Positions 37,218-47,800 of a stretch of 64,000 bases of DNA are shown here, piece by piece. Each line of letters starts with the position of its first letter. Position 1 is the stretch's first letter. A program made the position numbers and the translations under genes. Source of the DNA: Bacteroidota bacterium (GTDB lineage Bacteria > Bacteroidota > Bacteroidia > Cytophagales > Cyclobacteriaceae). The stretch lies in the NCBI GenBank assembly GCA_016866235.1, contig VGMW01000001.1:861731-925730 (forward strand). The letters run 5' to 3'. Below the pieces are notes generated by a model. It saw only the letters and a list, made by a program, of their open reading frames with translations. It made no database searches and was not told where the DNA came from.

Positions 37218-38382
37218 TAAGGGCCTGCAGAATATCGTCCAGAATATCGTCACAGTACTCGAGGCCTGCAGAAATTCGGATAAGACCTGGTGTAATCCCT
37301 ACGGCCTGTCGTTCTTCCTCCGTTAATTTACTATGGGTGGTGGAGGCGGGATGTACAGCAATGGTTCGGCTGTCTCCTAAATTGGGTGAGTGGGATATTA
37401 GCTCTAGTGAATTCAGGAATTTTTTACCGGATTCGAGTCCTCCCTTTAATTCGAAGGAGAACACACCGCCACCCATTGTCATTTGACGCCTGGCCAGTTC
37501 AAATTGTGGGTGTGACTTCAAATGTGGATAGATCACTTTACTGATTTGCGGATGCTCCTGAAGTGCTTCAGCGAGTTTCAATGCATTTTCGCAATGCCCC
37601 TTCATTCTCAAGTGCAGTGTTTCAAGGCTTTTGGAAAGCAGCCATGCATTGAAAGCCGATAAAGCTGGCCCGGTATGTCTGGCAAAAAATCTGACTTCTT
37701 TTATGAGTTCGGTATTTCCCAGGACCACGCCGCCCAGCACCCGACCTTGTCCGTCGATATATTTTGTAGCTGAAAGGGTTACAAGGTGTGCGCCTAACTT
37801 GAAAGGATTCTGCAGAATTGGTGTAGCAAAGCAATTGTCTACGTTAAGGATGACGTTATGTTTGGCTGCCAATTTTCCAAGCCATACCAGGTCAATGATT
37901 TCCAATGCGGGGTTGGAGGGTGTCTCAACAAAAATCATTTTGGTATTGGGCAGGATGGCTTGTTCCCAGGTTTCCGGTTTGGCTGCATCGACATAGCTAT
38001 GGGTGATCCCGAAGCGCGGAAAGAGCCTCGTCAGAATCTGATGCGTTGAGCCAAATACCGATCTGCACGCCAAAACGTGATCTCCAGATTTTAACAAGGC
38101 AGCCATGCTGCAGTACATGGCGGCCATACCTGACGCCGTGGTAATGCCATCTTCGGTTCCTTCCAGAAAATTCAGTTTCTCAAGAAGCTCATTCGAATTG
38201 GGATTCGAGTATCGACTGTAAATGTTGCCTGGGATCTCATCGGCAAACATGGCTCTGGCTTGCTCGGCGTTGTCGAAGACAAAGCTTGAGGTTAGGAAAA
38301 GAGGAGAGGAGTGTTCCCGTTCAGGTGTTCTGGTTAGCTGATTCCTAATAGCCCTGGTTTGCGGGTGGAGTTCCTTTTTCAT
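37204..38382 (-). CDS. metZ: O-succinylhomoserine sulfhydrylase-type PLP enzyme
   Basis: A 392-residue Cys/Met-metabolism PLP enzyme of the trans-sulfuration group. The PLP lysine is Lys207 in LSATKYIDGQGR, a pattern typical of the MetZ subgroup. Other landmarks are YSRYSNPN (about 55-62), ETPSNPALE and the final SAGLEYCDDILDD. MetZ makes homocysteine from O-succinylhomoserine and sulfide; cystathionine gamma-synthase/lyase is the alternative. It is the last gene of a minus-strand run starting with the PSD1 gene, 24 bp after OsmC. Confidence 0.88.
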   Translation of the reverse strand: MKKELHPQTRAIRNQLTRTPEREHSSPLFLTSSFVFDNAEQARAMFADEIPGNIYSRYSNPNSNELLEKLNFLEGTEDGITTASGMAAMYCSMAALLKSGDHVLACRSVFGSTHQILTRLFPRFGITHSYVDAAKPETWEQAILPNTKMIFVETPSNPALEIIDLVWLGKLAAKHNVILNVDNCFATPILQNPFKLGAHLVTLSATKYIDGQGRVLGGVVLGNTELIKEVRFFARHTGPALSAFNAWLLSKSLETLHLRMKGHCENALKLAEALQEHPQISKVIYPHLKSHPQFELARRQMTMGGGVFSFELKGGLESGKKFLNSLELISHSPNLGDSRTIAVHPASTTHSKLTEEERQAVGITPGLIRISAGLEYCDDILDDILQALTSAH

Positions 38383-38406
38383 GACTCGTTATTTCTGTTC
38401 AGGCGG

Positions 38407-38823
38407 TTAAATAATTTCAAAGCTATGGGTAATCACGGCCGATTGCTCAAGGGTCTTGGCCACCGAACAATATTTTTCCATGGAAAGTTTGATGGCTTGT
38501 TCGGCAGCAGATGGTTCAATTTTTCCGAACAGCTTGAAGTGAATATGAATTTTGCGATACAGCGATGGCTCTACGCCGGGTTCCCGTTCACCTTCGATGG
38601 TTATCTGAACATCGTCGGCAGCCTGACGTTTCTTTTTAAGGATAGAGACCACATCAATTACGCTGCAGCCACCCATAGAAGCGAGCAGAACCTGCATCGG
38701 TCGCATACCGGCACCCTGTCCACCCAGATCCTTACCAGCATCCATTAATATGGTGTTGCCGGTCTCATTTCGGGCCTCCATCAGGTAGGCATCATCCTTT
38801 CGTTTTAATTCAATACGGACCAT
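38407..38823 (-). CDS. OsmC-family peroxiredoxin-like protein
   Basis: A 138-residue OsmC/YhfA-type protein with the two conserved cysteines in GGCSVID and KYCSVA. Members reduce organic hydroperoxides with these Cys residues. It is cytosolic (no signal). It lies between the cytochrome/LRR gene (11 bp upstream) and metZ (24 bp downstream), so it is probably co-transcribed; a redox or sulfur link with MetZ is plausible but unproven. Confidence 0.9.
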   Translation of the reverse strand: MVRIELKRKDDAYLMEARNETGNTILMDAGKDLGGQGAGMRPMQVLLASMGGCSVIDVVSILKKKRQAADDVQITIEGEREPGVEPSLYRKIHIHFKLFGKIEPSAAEQAIKLSMEKYCSVAKTLEQSAVITHSFEII

Positions 38824-38834
38824 AAAAAATTTGG

Positions 38835-41021
38835 CTATAAAATTGGCTCAGCGCTTTTTTCGTAAAAGAAAATCTCATCAATCATCACCCAGCCTTTTTC
38901 CCCTTTTCCACCATGCCATAAGGGTAGTTTGGAGACCGGAGCAACCACTACCTTCCAATATTTATACGCTGCATTCACCGGTATGCGTGCGGCCTCTGTC
39001 AGATTCGGATCATATTTGAGCGGTTGAACCGGCTTAAGTGATCCAACCTTTTGGTATTGTCCTGGTAAATTTCCACCCCAGATCTCAATGGAAAGGGGTG
39101 GCATGATGTACGATCCAATATTTTTTAGATAACTCACGGCCACCGTTCCCAGTGACTTTGGTTCACCAAAATCAAATTCAGCAGAGAGAACATTCTCTTT
39201 ATACCCAAGCCATTGTCCATCCCTGAAGTTCTCCTGATCGCCGGCAGTGGCATCGATGAGTGTTTCAGATCCTTTGGCCCGGTAATCCTTGTTGGGTGGA
39301 GTTAACAGTTTAGCAGAAGCTGGCTTGACTCCGGAAGTAAAAAATGAGGCTTCCATTAACGTGCTGGACTTCCAACCTGATTTTACGGCTCTTGCACGAA
39401 TCGTGGTCGGTCCTGTAACCCGCAAAGGCCCCGCATAAACATCACCATTAACCGAATCGGGAAGTACGTCGGCGTTGACCAGGTATCGTATGGTAACCCC
39501 TGGCAGGTTGTGTTTGAGTTTAATGGTTTCATTCGGGGATAGAATTCGATTTTCATTAACCAGGATTGGAGGTGTAAGCCTCAATATCTCTTTTTCATCC
39601 GGTCTGAATCCTTCATTCCATTCAATGGAAGGAAAATCCTTTCTAAGTGAAGAAAACTCTTCTGGTTTCACCTGAGTATCCCAGCAGTAAACACTTTTGA
39701 TTCCATTTCTTTTGGTGAGCACCCTGAGACCTTTCAAGGTGACTTTTGTTGAGGCAACGGAAATCACTTCCAAAGCGGGGGTGTTTTTTAAACACTCGAT
39801 AAGCATGTCGTCGGTGAGTGGCGTCTTATTGAGATTGATTTTGTTGAGGTTCGGAAAATTGCTGAGTTGTTTTAACGTCTCGATCGTCACTGGCATTCCG
39901 CTCAGATTAATCTCGACCATTTGTTCTGCAACTGAACTGAGTTCTTTAACCGAATTTTCATTGAATCGTGCAGCCAGAAAAAAGGAGGCCAGGAGCGCTG
40001 GCTCGTCAAGGGACAATTGTGCAACACTTCTGGAAGGCGTATTCAAATCCTTGATGGTTTTTGAATCTGCAAAGTCAAGATTGGAAAACCTCGCAGTTGG
40101 TTGGGATGTTGAAGCGGTTCGTGTGGCATACCACCTTAGTGAATCGCCCTCCTCAACAGAGGCAAGGGTTTTGCTTACATCTGCGCCGGTAGAAATAAAC
40201 AACCTTAAAACCGCAATTTCTTCTTTTGTCAATTGTGCCTTCCCTGTCGGCGGCATGTGGTCATCGTTGTCTGCCGGCAGATGGATTCGTTGGAGCATTA
40301 GGCTTTCTTCTGGTTTACCAGGTACCCAAACTGCTCCGTCCTCGCCACCTTCGAGTAATTTTTCTGCTGAGGTCATATCCAACCCACCCTTTTTCTTGGA
40401 AGGATTGTGACAACTGTTGCACTTTTTATCCAATACGGGCATGACTGCCGCTGTGAACAGGGTTGTTGAGTCAGTGATGTTTTCAGCGCCTGAATTGTCA
40501 CCGGGAGTTTTCAATACGCCGGTAATAAAATCCTCCCCATGGGTTATAACAGCGCCGTAATGTCCAGTGAAAACAACCACCACAAAAGCCAATGCTGAAA
40601 CTCCCTTGATTACCTGGATTTTAAATTTTCCGTAGTCGTAAGCAAAATATAATAGCGCGGCCAAAATGCTTAGGGCTGTGCCAAGATTCATATGGCGAAA
40701 AAGAACATCACCCGCATAGCCTTCCTCGGTTGAAAGGGCTAAACCACTTAATGCAGACAAGACCGTGAGTAGTGCTGTCAAAGGAAGCAGCAACTCCATC
40801 ATGGGCTTAGATGCGCTGCGAAAAGTATCGGTCGAAAAAATTAGTAATCCACAGACCAATAGCATCAATCCAATGGGCAGGTGAAGCAGTGCTGGGTGCA
40901 ACCTGCCTACCATTTGGAGAACAAGAGGAAAGCTCAATTGTTCATGAAAGAGCACTTGTGTGAGGAGTGCTGCATTGAGAAAAACAATAAACCAGGCCGC
41001 AGCCAACTTAAAACGCTTCAT
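38835..41021 (-). CDS. DUF2231/planctomycete-type cytochrome c protein with LRR and C-terminal sugar-binding-like domains
   Basis: A 728-residue multidomain membrane protein. The N terminus holds a DUF2231-like block of about five helices (PALLHLPIGLMLLVCGL). At about 200-285 is a cytochrome-like domain with CNSCH heme motif and GGLDMTS, LPADNDDHMPPTG. Residues about 370-460 are leucine-rich (NFPNLNKINLNKTPLT). The end has a chitobiase-type segment (ITLSPNET-like, PGVTIRYLV) and a discoidin-like domain (WLGYKENVLSAEFDFG). It likely shuttles electrons for the DUF1501/PSD1 system. Ten base pairs separate it from the DUF1501 gene. Confidence 0.88.
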   Translation of the reverse strand: MKRFKLAAAWFIVFLNAALLTQVLFHEQLSFPLVLQMVGRLHPALLHLPIGLMLLVCGLLIFSTDTFRSASKPMMELLLPLTALLTVLSALSGLALSTEEGYAGDVLFRHMNLGTALSILAALLYFAYDYGKFKIQVIKGVSALAFVVVVFTGHYGAVITHGEDFITGVLKTPGDNSGAENITDSTTLFTAAVMPVLDKKCNSCHNPSKKKGGLDMTSAEKLLEGGEDGAVWVPGKPEESLMLQRIHLPADNDDHMPPTGKAQLTKEEIAVLRLFISTGADVSKTLASVEEGDSLRWYATRTASTSQPTARFSNLDFADSKTIKDLNTPSRSVAQLSLDEPALLASFFLAARFNENSVKELSSVAEQMVEINLSGMPVTIETLKQLSNFPNLNKINLNKTPLTDDMLIECLKNTPALEVISVASTKVTLKGLRVLTKRNGIKSVYCWDTQVKPEEFSSLRKDFPSIEWNEGFRPDEKEILRLTPPILVNENRILSPNETIKLKHNLPGVTIRYLVNADVLPDSVNGDVYAGPLRVTGPTTIRARAVKSGWKSSTLMEASFFTSGVKPASAKLLTPPNKDYRAKGSETLIDATAGDQENFRDGQWLGYKENVLSAEFDFGEPKSLGTVAVSYLKNIGSYIMPPLSIEIWGGNLPGQYQKVGSLKPVQPLKYDPNLTEAARIPVNAAYKYWKVVVAPVSKLPLWHGGKGEKGWVMIDEIFFYEKSAEPIL

Positions 41022-41030
41022 GAATTCAGG

Positions 41031-42476
41031 TCAGGCGAGGATCGGTTTCACAACTTTGCCGGCAACATCGGTAAGTCTGTACCTTCTGCCAAGGTGTTTG
41101 TAGGTCAGCTTCTCATGGTCAAGGCCCATCAGGTGTAAAATCGTTGCATGGAAGTCGTTGATGTGGACCGGGTTTTCCACAATGTTGTAACCGAATTCAT
41201 CGGTTTCACCATGAACAATTCCGGGTTTGACTCCACCACCGGCCATCCAAATGCTGTAACACCTCGGATGGTGGTCGCGTCCGTAATTTTCTTTGGTAAA
41301 GTTGCCCTGACAATAATTGGTCCTTCCAAATTCACCACCCCAAATCACCAGCGTTTCATCCAGAAGTCCACGTTGTTTCAAATCCTTCACCAACGCCGCA
41401 GAAGCTCTGTCTACATCCATAGCTTGTATGGGCATTTCACCGGTCAGATTTCCGTGCTGGTCCCAACCCTGATGGTACAGTTGGACAAACCGAACGCCTG
41501 ACTCGGATAATTTTCTTGCCAATAGTGCATTGGCAGCAAAGGTGCCGGGCACCAAACACTCCGGACCATACATTTTAATGATGTGGTCTGGTTCCTTGGA
41601 TAAATCTGTTAGCTCCGGAACACTTGTCTGCATCCGATACGCCAACTCATATTGTTCTATCCTGGTTTTGATTTCAGGATCACCAAAGTCTTCGAAGCTC
41701 TTACTATTCAGTTCCGCAACTTTATCAAGCATTTCTCTACGCTGTGTCTGATCCATTCCTTGTGGATCATTGAGGTAGAGTACAGGCTCTTCGCTTGCAC
41801 TGAATTTAACACCCTGGTGTACGCTATCCAGGAATCCATTGGTCCAAAGCTTATCATAAACCCCTTGTCCGTTTCCTTTGCCACGGGAAAGGAGAACACA
41901 GAAAGCCGGTAGATTTTTATTCTCGCTTCCCAAGCCATAACTCAGCCACGCACCCATACTTGGTCTGTTCCCTTGCTGTGCTCCGGTTTGCATAAATGTG
42001 AGGGCTGGATCATGGTTGATCGCCTCCGTGTGCATGGTTTTTATTATGCAGATGTCGTCGGCAATGCTTGCGATGTGCGGGAAGATCTCACTGATCCAAG
42101 CTCCGCTTTTCCCATGCTGGTTGAATTTAAACCATGAGCCCACCATGGGGAACTTGGTCTGACCTGAGGTCATGCCTGTTAGTCTTTGTCCCATCCGGAT
42201 TGATGCTGGCAGGTCTTCACCTGCACGTTGCACCAACATGGGCTTGTAATCAAAGCTTTCCAGTTGCGATGGTGCACCATTCTGAAATAGGTAAATGATT
42301 CTTTTTGCTTTTGGTGCAAAATGTGGGATGCCAGGTAGGGGAAGTCCTGAATCTGATCCTGAGAATAAATCAGGGATCAGTAGTGAGCCCAATGCAGCTC
42401 CACCGATACCAGCGCCAATTTTACCGAAGAAATGTCTTCTGGTAATGTTGAATTGATGTTTTAAAAACTCGTTCAT
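41031..42476 (-). CDS. DUF1501 family protein, Tat-exported
   Basis: A 481-residue exported protein of the sulfatase-like DUF1501 family. A twin-arginine signal is near the start (ITRRHFFGKIGAG). The core has YLFQNGAPSQLESFDYKP and WGGEFGRTNYCQG. Family function is unknown; it nearly always pairs with a PSD1/DUF1549 cytochrome protein, as here (10 bp gap). Together they are thought to oxidise or degrade polysaccharides in the periplasm, but biochemical proof is limited. Confidence 0.93.
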   Translation of the reverse strand: MNEFLKHQFNITRRHFFGKIGAGIGGAALGSLLIPDLFSGSDSGLPLPGIPHFAPKAKRIIYLFQNGAPSQLESFDYKPMLVQRAGEDLPASIRMGQRLTGMTSGQTKFPMVGSWFKFNQHGKSGAWISEIFPHIASIADDICIIKTMHTEAINHDPALTFMQTGAQQGNRPSMGAWLSYGLGSENKNLPAFCVLLSRGKGNGQGVYDKLWTNGFLDSVHQGVKFSASEEPVLYLNDPQGMDQTQRREMLDKVAELNSKSFEDFGDPEIKTRIEQYELAYRMQTSVPELTDLSKEPDHIIKMYGPECLVPGTFAANALLARKLSESGVRFVQLYHQGWDQHGNLTGEMPIQAMDVDRASAALVKDLKQRGLLDETLVIWGGEFGRTNYCQGNFTKENYGRDHHPRCYSIWMAGGGVKPGIVHGETDEFGYNIVENPVHINDFHATILHLMGLDHEKLTYKHLGRRYRLTDVAGKVVKPILA

Positions 42477-42486
42477 GGAATTTTAA

Positions 42487-44790
42487 TCAGGTCCGAACTA
42501 TGGTTTCATCCAAATTGTACAACGTCATAATTACCTTCATCAAGGCAAAGACTTCTTTTGTATTTGCTTGAGTGTTTCTTGGAAATTCACCCGCTGAGGC
42601 TAAAGCAGATGCCTTTTCTGGATCTTTTTCTGCCATCTGAGCCGATTTTCTAAAGTAATCGGCAAGGGTTTGCATTTCATCTTCTGTTGCTTTTCGGCAG
42701 ACAATCAATCTGAATGCTTTATTAATTCTTTCTTCAGGGCTACCTTTCTCTGCTGAAAGTTTCTCGGCGAGTACACGGGATGCTTCCAAAACTTGTGGGT
42801 CGTTCATCAGCACCAATGCTTGTAATGGGGTGTTCGTTTTTAACCGTTTAACCTCACAGAGGTCTCTGTTGCTTGCATCGAATACCAACATCGATGGCGG
42901 CGGCACCGTGCGCTTGATGAAGGTATACATGGTTCGACGGTACAAATCATTGCCATGATCCTGGATGTATTTGGTAAGACCTCTGCCGGAGGTAGATGCT
43001 TCCCATATTCCCTTGGGTTGATAGGGTTTAACACTGGGGCCGCCAACCTCAGGGACCAGCAATCCGCTGCTGGCCAAAACGTGATCCCTCACCGATTCGG
43101 CCGGAAGCCTCAGGCGGGAAGAGCGGGATAAGTAGATGTTTTCGGGGTCTTCGTTTAGTTGTTTTTGAGATACTTTAGCTGAGAGCCGATAGGTGGAAGA
43201 CATCACCATCTGTTTGATCAGTCTTTTTATGTTCCAATTGTTTTCCATGAAGTCAATGGCCATCCAATCGAGTAGTTCAGGGTGGGACGGGAGCTCTCCC
43301 TGCATGCCGAAATCACCGGACGTTTTAACGAGTCCTCTTCCGAAAATTTCCTGCCACATTCGGTTGACGAACACCCTTGAGGTAAGCGGATGTTTTTTAT
43401 CCAGGAGCCATTGGGTAAGTCCCAGACGGTTTTGCGCGAAGCGGGTGGTATCGAAGGGTAGTATGGCTGATGGCAGACCGAACGATACTTCTTTTTCAGG
43501 TTTATCGTACTCACCGCGTTTTAAAACATAGGTTTTTCGGTAGGAGGTATCTTTCATAACCATCACCTTTACGGGAAGGCTATCTTTTTTATTGATGAAG
43601 GTGAGAATGGATTGCACATCTTCCGACGTTATGGTCATTCTTGGTGGGTCCGCCGGAAAACCTGAATAAATATCGCCCTGAATTCCTTTTTCAGGAACCT
43701 GGTTAAAGAAGGCAAAGGTTTTGAAATAATCTTGCTGAAGGATGGGATCGTATTTGTGATCATGGCATTTGGCACATTCAAATGTCAATGCCAGAAAAGC
43801 TTTGCTGAAGGTATTGGTGCGATCGGTGACGTATTCAATGCGGTACTCTTCATCGATAACGCCGCCTTCCTGTGTGATTTTATGATTGCGGTTAAAACCG
43901 GTTGCCAGTATTGACTCTTTATTCGGTTCAGGCATTAAATCACCCGCCAGCTGCCAGGTTAAAAATTTGTCATAAGGATAATTGCTGTTGAAGGCATGAA
44001 TTACCCAGTCTCTCCAGGGCCACATAGTTCTAATGCCATCGTCCTGATAGCCATGGGTGTCGGCATACCTTGCCACATCCAGCCAGTAGGCTGCCATTTT
44101 TTCTCCGTAATGCTTGCTCGACAAAAGCTCATCAACAGTTTTTTCGTAAGTCTCCTCACTGAAATTATTTTCGAAGGCCTCTTGCATTTCGATCGTAGGT
44201 GGAAGTCCTGTGAGATCGAAGGAAAGTCTTTTTAAAAGATGTGCAGGCTCTGCTTGATCATTGGGCTCCAAACCCACAGATTCCATTTTTTCGGCTACGA
44301 ATCGATCAACCTCATTGGTTGCCCAGTCATCTCCGGAATCAGGAATTTTTTGCGTTTTAGGTGGAATAAATGCCCAATGAGGTTCATACTTGGCTCCTTG
44401 TTCGATCCATTTCCTGATGAGATTAATTTCCAATTCATTCAGGGAGAGGTTGGATTCCGGAGGAGGCATCACTTCAGAAGTGTCTGAAGAAATTATTCGC
44501 TGATAAACCATGGAATGTTCTAGGTCGCCTGGCACCAGGGCTTTTGCACCTTTGGTATTTTTCAAAGCAGCATAGGCACCTTCCTCTGTATCCAGCCTAA
44601 GTCCTGCTTTCCTCTGACGTGAATCGGGTCCGTGACATTTGAAGCACCGGTCTGAAAGAATTGGTCTGATGTGGTAATTGTAGTCAACAGTTTCTGGTAA
44701 TGCATTGCGGTTGGTGCAGGAAAACCCAGCAGCGGCAAGCACCAAAAAAACGAGGGTGTTATGGAATCGGGTGTACAACAAAGCAGTCAA
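42487..44790 (-). CDS. PSD1 / DUF1549-DUF1553 planctomycete-type cytochrome C protein
   Basis: A 767-residue protein with an N-terminal membrane segment containing a possible lipobox (AAAGFSC). The first domain has a CxxCH heme site (CFKCHGPDS) followed by QRKAGLRLD; DUF1549 contains a second CxxCH (CAKCHDHKYDP); DUF1553 follows with FVNRMWQEIFGRG and NTPLQALVLMNDPQ. It pairs with DUF1501 downstream. These modules were first described in Planctomycetes and also occur in Bacteroidota. It is the first gene of the run to metZ. The long C-terminal part is redox-related by inference only. Confidence 0.93.
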   Translation of the reverse strand: MTALLYTRFHNTLVFLVLAAAGFSCTNRNALPETVDYNYHIRPILSDRCFKCHGPDSRQRKAGLRLDTEEGAYAALKNTKGAKALVPGDLEHSMVYQRIISSDTSEVMPPPESNLSLNELEINLIRKWIEQGAKYEPHWAFIPPKTQKIPDSGDDWATNEVDRFVAEKMESVGLEPNDQAEPAHLLKRLSFDLTGLPPTIEMQEAFENNFSEETYEKTVDELLSSKHYGEKMAAYWLDVARYADTHGYQDDGIRTMWPWRDWVIHAFNSNYPYDKFLTWQLAGDLMPEPNKESILATGFNRNHKITQEGGVIDEEYRIEYVTDRTNTFSKAFLALTFECAKCHDHKYDPILQQDYFKTFAFFNQVPEKGIQGDIYSGFPADPPRMTITSEDVQSILTFINKKDSLPVKVMVMKDTSYRKTYVLKRGEYDKPEKEVSFGLPSAILPFDTTRFAQNRLGLTQWLLDKKHPLTSRVFVNRMWQEIFGRGLVKTSGDFGMQGELPSHPELLDWMAIDFMENNWNIKRLIKQMVMSSTYRLSAKVSQKQLNEDPENIYLSRSSRLRLPAESVRDHVLASSGLLVPEVGGPSVKPYQPKGIWEASTSGRGLTKYIQDHGNDLYRRTMYTFIKRTVPPPSMLVFDASNRDLCEVKRLKTNTPLQALVLMNDPQVLEASRVLAEKLSAEKGSPEERINKAFRLIVCRKATEDEMQTLADYFRKSAQMAEKDPEKASALASAGEFPRNTQANTKEVFALMKVIMTLYNLDETIVRT

Positions 44791-44853
44791 TTTTTTAGAA
44801 TCAGAAATTTAAGAAGATTCCCGAGTAACTGGGCCTGTTCTTAAGGCTGTACC

Positions 44854-44890
44854 AAAAAAAAGACCCGGCTCGAACCGGGTCTGATTTTTA
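44854..44890 (-). terminator. Rho-independent terminator after the BNR/sortilin-like gene
   Basis: 8-bp stem, arms AGACCCGG (44861-44868) and CCGGGTCT (44875-44882), loop CTCGAA. Read on the minus strand it is followed by eight T's (A-run 44854-44861 on plus). It lies 16 bp after the stop at 44898. Confidence 0.88.
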
Positions 44891-44897
44891 CTACGTT

Positions 44898-47800
44898 TTA
44901 CTTTTTACGATCAGGCATCCTGCCCGGTGTATGGGGTGCACCTGCAGCATCAAGTTTTTGTTCAATGGCTCTAAGATCGCTGGAAATCAGTGTTTTAAGT
45001 TGGGCGTACCATTTATCGAAATCTTCTGACGCTAGTTTGAATTGTTCCTTCATGGTGGCTGTGGGCTCGCCAGTGCTTCCATAGCCATCGTAAACAGCGC
45101 TGTTCAGTCGACCATAAATGGAAGGTGTTTCTTGAATTTCAAGTCTGCCCTTCACGTTGTCCCCGTAAAACTGCTCGCTTACTTCATTTATTTTTCTGTC
45201 CAGTTTCTGGATATCATTTAAAATGGAGTTTCCGTTCTCCTGAATGCTGTTGACGGCAGCCTTGAAATATTTCAGTTTGGTCTGTGCGTCGCTGAGTGCT
45301 GCCGATGCGCTTTGGGCCACCCGGCGAAGTTCGGCAACGCCTGCTTTCCAGGCAGCCACAGCAGGTGGATCCAGTGCCGGCAGGCTGTTTCCGGGCAGCG
45401 CTTTCAAAACAAATTTTTCAGCTGTGCCCATTTCTTTGAATTCACCTCCTATGTATTTCGACAACGAAACACTATAGTTTCCGGGTGAAACGAGGTGCCC
45501 AACATCATTGCTCATGAATACATTATCGTTGACTGTTGGATTAAGATTTACGGCACTGCTTGTCGGTGTGCGCAAATCCCAGACAATTCGTTGCAAACCT
45601 TTTTTGATGTCTGCTTTGAGTTTACGAACGGTCTCTCCCTTATCATTTTTGATGGTCAACAGGTAGTAAGAAGATTCCTCTTGTTGTTCAGCTTTTAAAA
45701 TTTCTTCGGTTGGGTACAAAACATCCTTTCCTTCTTTTGCAAGCTTTGCTTCAGCCTCTGTGCGAAGATCCTTTTTTGATTTGAACTCCTCTTTGCTGTA
45801 CAGCGTTATTACAGCGCCCACTTTAGGATTCTCTGCCTGATAATAGGATTCACCCATGAAACCCTTACCGCGGATGCCCAAAGGAGAATTTTCAAGGTAA
45901 AGCCAGGTTTCCTTCACCGGAAATAACATTGCTTCTGAACCTTCAACTTTCTTCAAAAGTCGTAGTGGGGAATAATCATCCAGCACATAAAATCCTCTTC
46001 CAAAGGTTGCCAGCACTAAATCCTGTTCACGTTTTTGGATAGCAATGTCGCGAACAGCAATTACTGGTAAACCTGATTTTAACTGACGCCAGTTTTTTCC
46101 TCCATCGTTGGTAAAAAATATTCCAAACTCTGTGCCTGCGAACAGTAGATCCTTATCCTTGAAATCCTCAGCCATGCAAAAGGTAGATCCTCGCTCTGGA
46201 AGATTCGACGTAATGGTATTCCAGGTAACGCCGGCATCGCTGCTCTTTAATACCATTGGACGGAAATCGCCGCGTTTGTGATTGTTGAAGGTTGCGTACA
46301 GAACATTTTTATCGTGCTGGGAAAACTGAAGGTGATATACATAGGTCATATCGGGTATTCCCGGGAATTGTTCTGATTTTTTCCAGGTTGCTCCACCATC
46401 GGAAGTCACCTGAATCAGTCCGTCGTCGGTACCTACAGCAATCAGATTTTCATCCAGCGGTGATTCTGATAGTGCACTCACGGTACCGAACTGTGCTGTT
46501 CCATCGTTTTTTCCAACCGCATCAATGCCCCAAATCCTGCCCATCACCGGTAGCTTGTTTCTGTCCAGATTTCTGGTGACATCCTCTGAAATTACGGTCC
46601 AGGTGCTGCCATAGTCATCACTTCTGAAAACCTTATTTGCTGCAAACCAGATTCGGCCTTTCTTGTGGAATGAGGTAAACAGTGGCGCATCCCAGTTCCA
46701 TCGGTACTCTGCTTCACCTTTTCTTGGCTTGGGCTGGATGCCTACCGATTCGCCCGTGATCTTATCAAAGCGCACCAGGCCTCCATACTGACTTTGGGCG
46801 TATACAATATTGGGATTCTGAGGGTCGATGGCGCTTTCAAATCCATCGCCACCATTGGTGACAAACCAATCGGAATTAACAATGCCGTTTTCATTTCTGG
46901 TCCTAGACGGTCCACCAAGACTAAAATTGTCCTGCGTTCCCCCATAAACAAAATAGAATGGCTCTGCATTATCCACTTCAACTTTATAAAACTGAGTTAC
47001 GGGGAGATTGGATTTATAATCCCACGTCTTCGCACCATCCTTCGATTCATAGATGCCACCATCGCATCCATTGATCATGTGGTTCGGATTTTTTGGATTC
47101 ACCCACAAGGCATGATTATCGACATGCTTGGATTTCTCACCGATCGGTCTGAAATTTTTTCCGCCGTCGTCGCTTACACTAATGGCGTACCCCATGGTGT
47201 ATACACGGTCACGGTTTACCGGATCGGCTATTACCTCGTTGTAGTAGTTTCCACCGGTCTGGTGGCTGCTCATTTTTTGCCAACTGGCTGCGCGGTTGGT
47301 GGTGCGATAGAAACCTGCATCTTTTGCACTGGCCTCTACGATGGCATAAATGTATTCCGGATCGGCAGGAGAGATGTCCAGACCAATCCGACCTTTATCA
47401 CCGGATGGTAAGCCTTGGTTGGCCTTTTCCCAGGATTGACCTCCATTGGTGGTCTTGTAAATACCGGATCCGGGGCCACCGCTGATATAAGCATAATCAT
47501 GCCGCCTGCGCTGAAATGCAGCTGCATACAACACATCGGGATTTCTTGGATCCATGATCAGGTCGTTGACGCCTGTATGCTCATCAAGTTTTAATACCTG
47601 GATCCAGGTTTTTCCACCGTCAGATGTTTTATACACCCCCCGGTCGCCGCCGGCGCTCCAAAGCGGACCAATGGCAGCCACATAAACCACATCACTGTTT
47701 TTGGGGTGAACAATTATTTTCCCGATGTGTTCCGAGTTTTTCAGACCAACATTTTTCCATGTGTTTCCTCCATCCTCGGATTTGTACACACCGTCACCAT

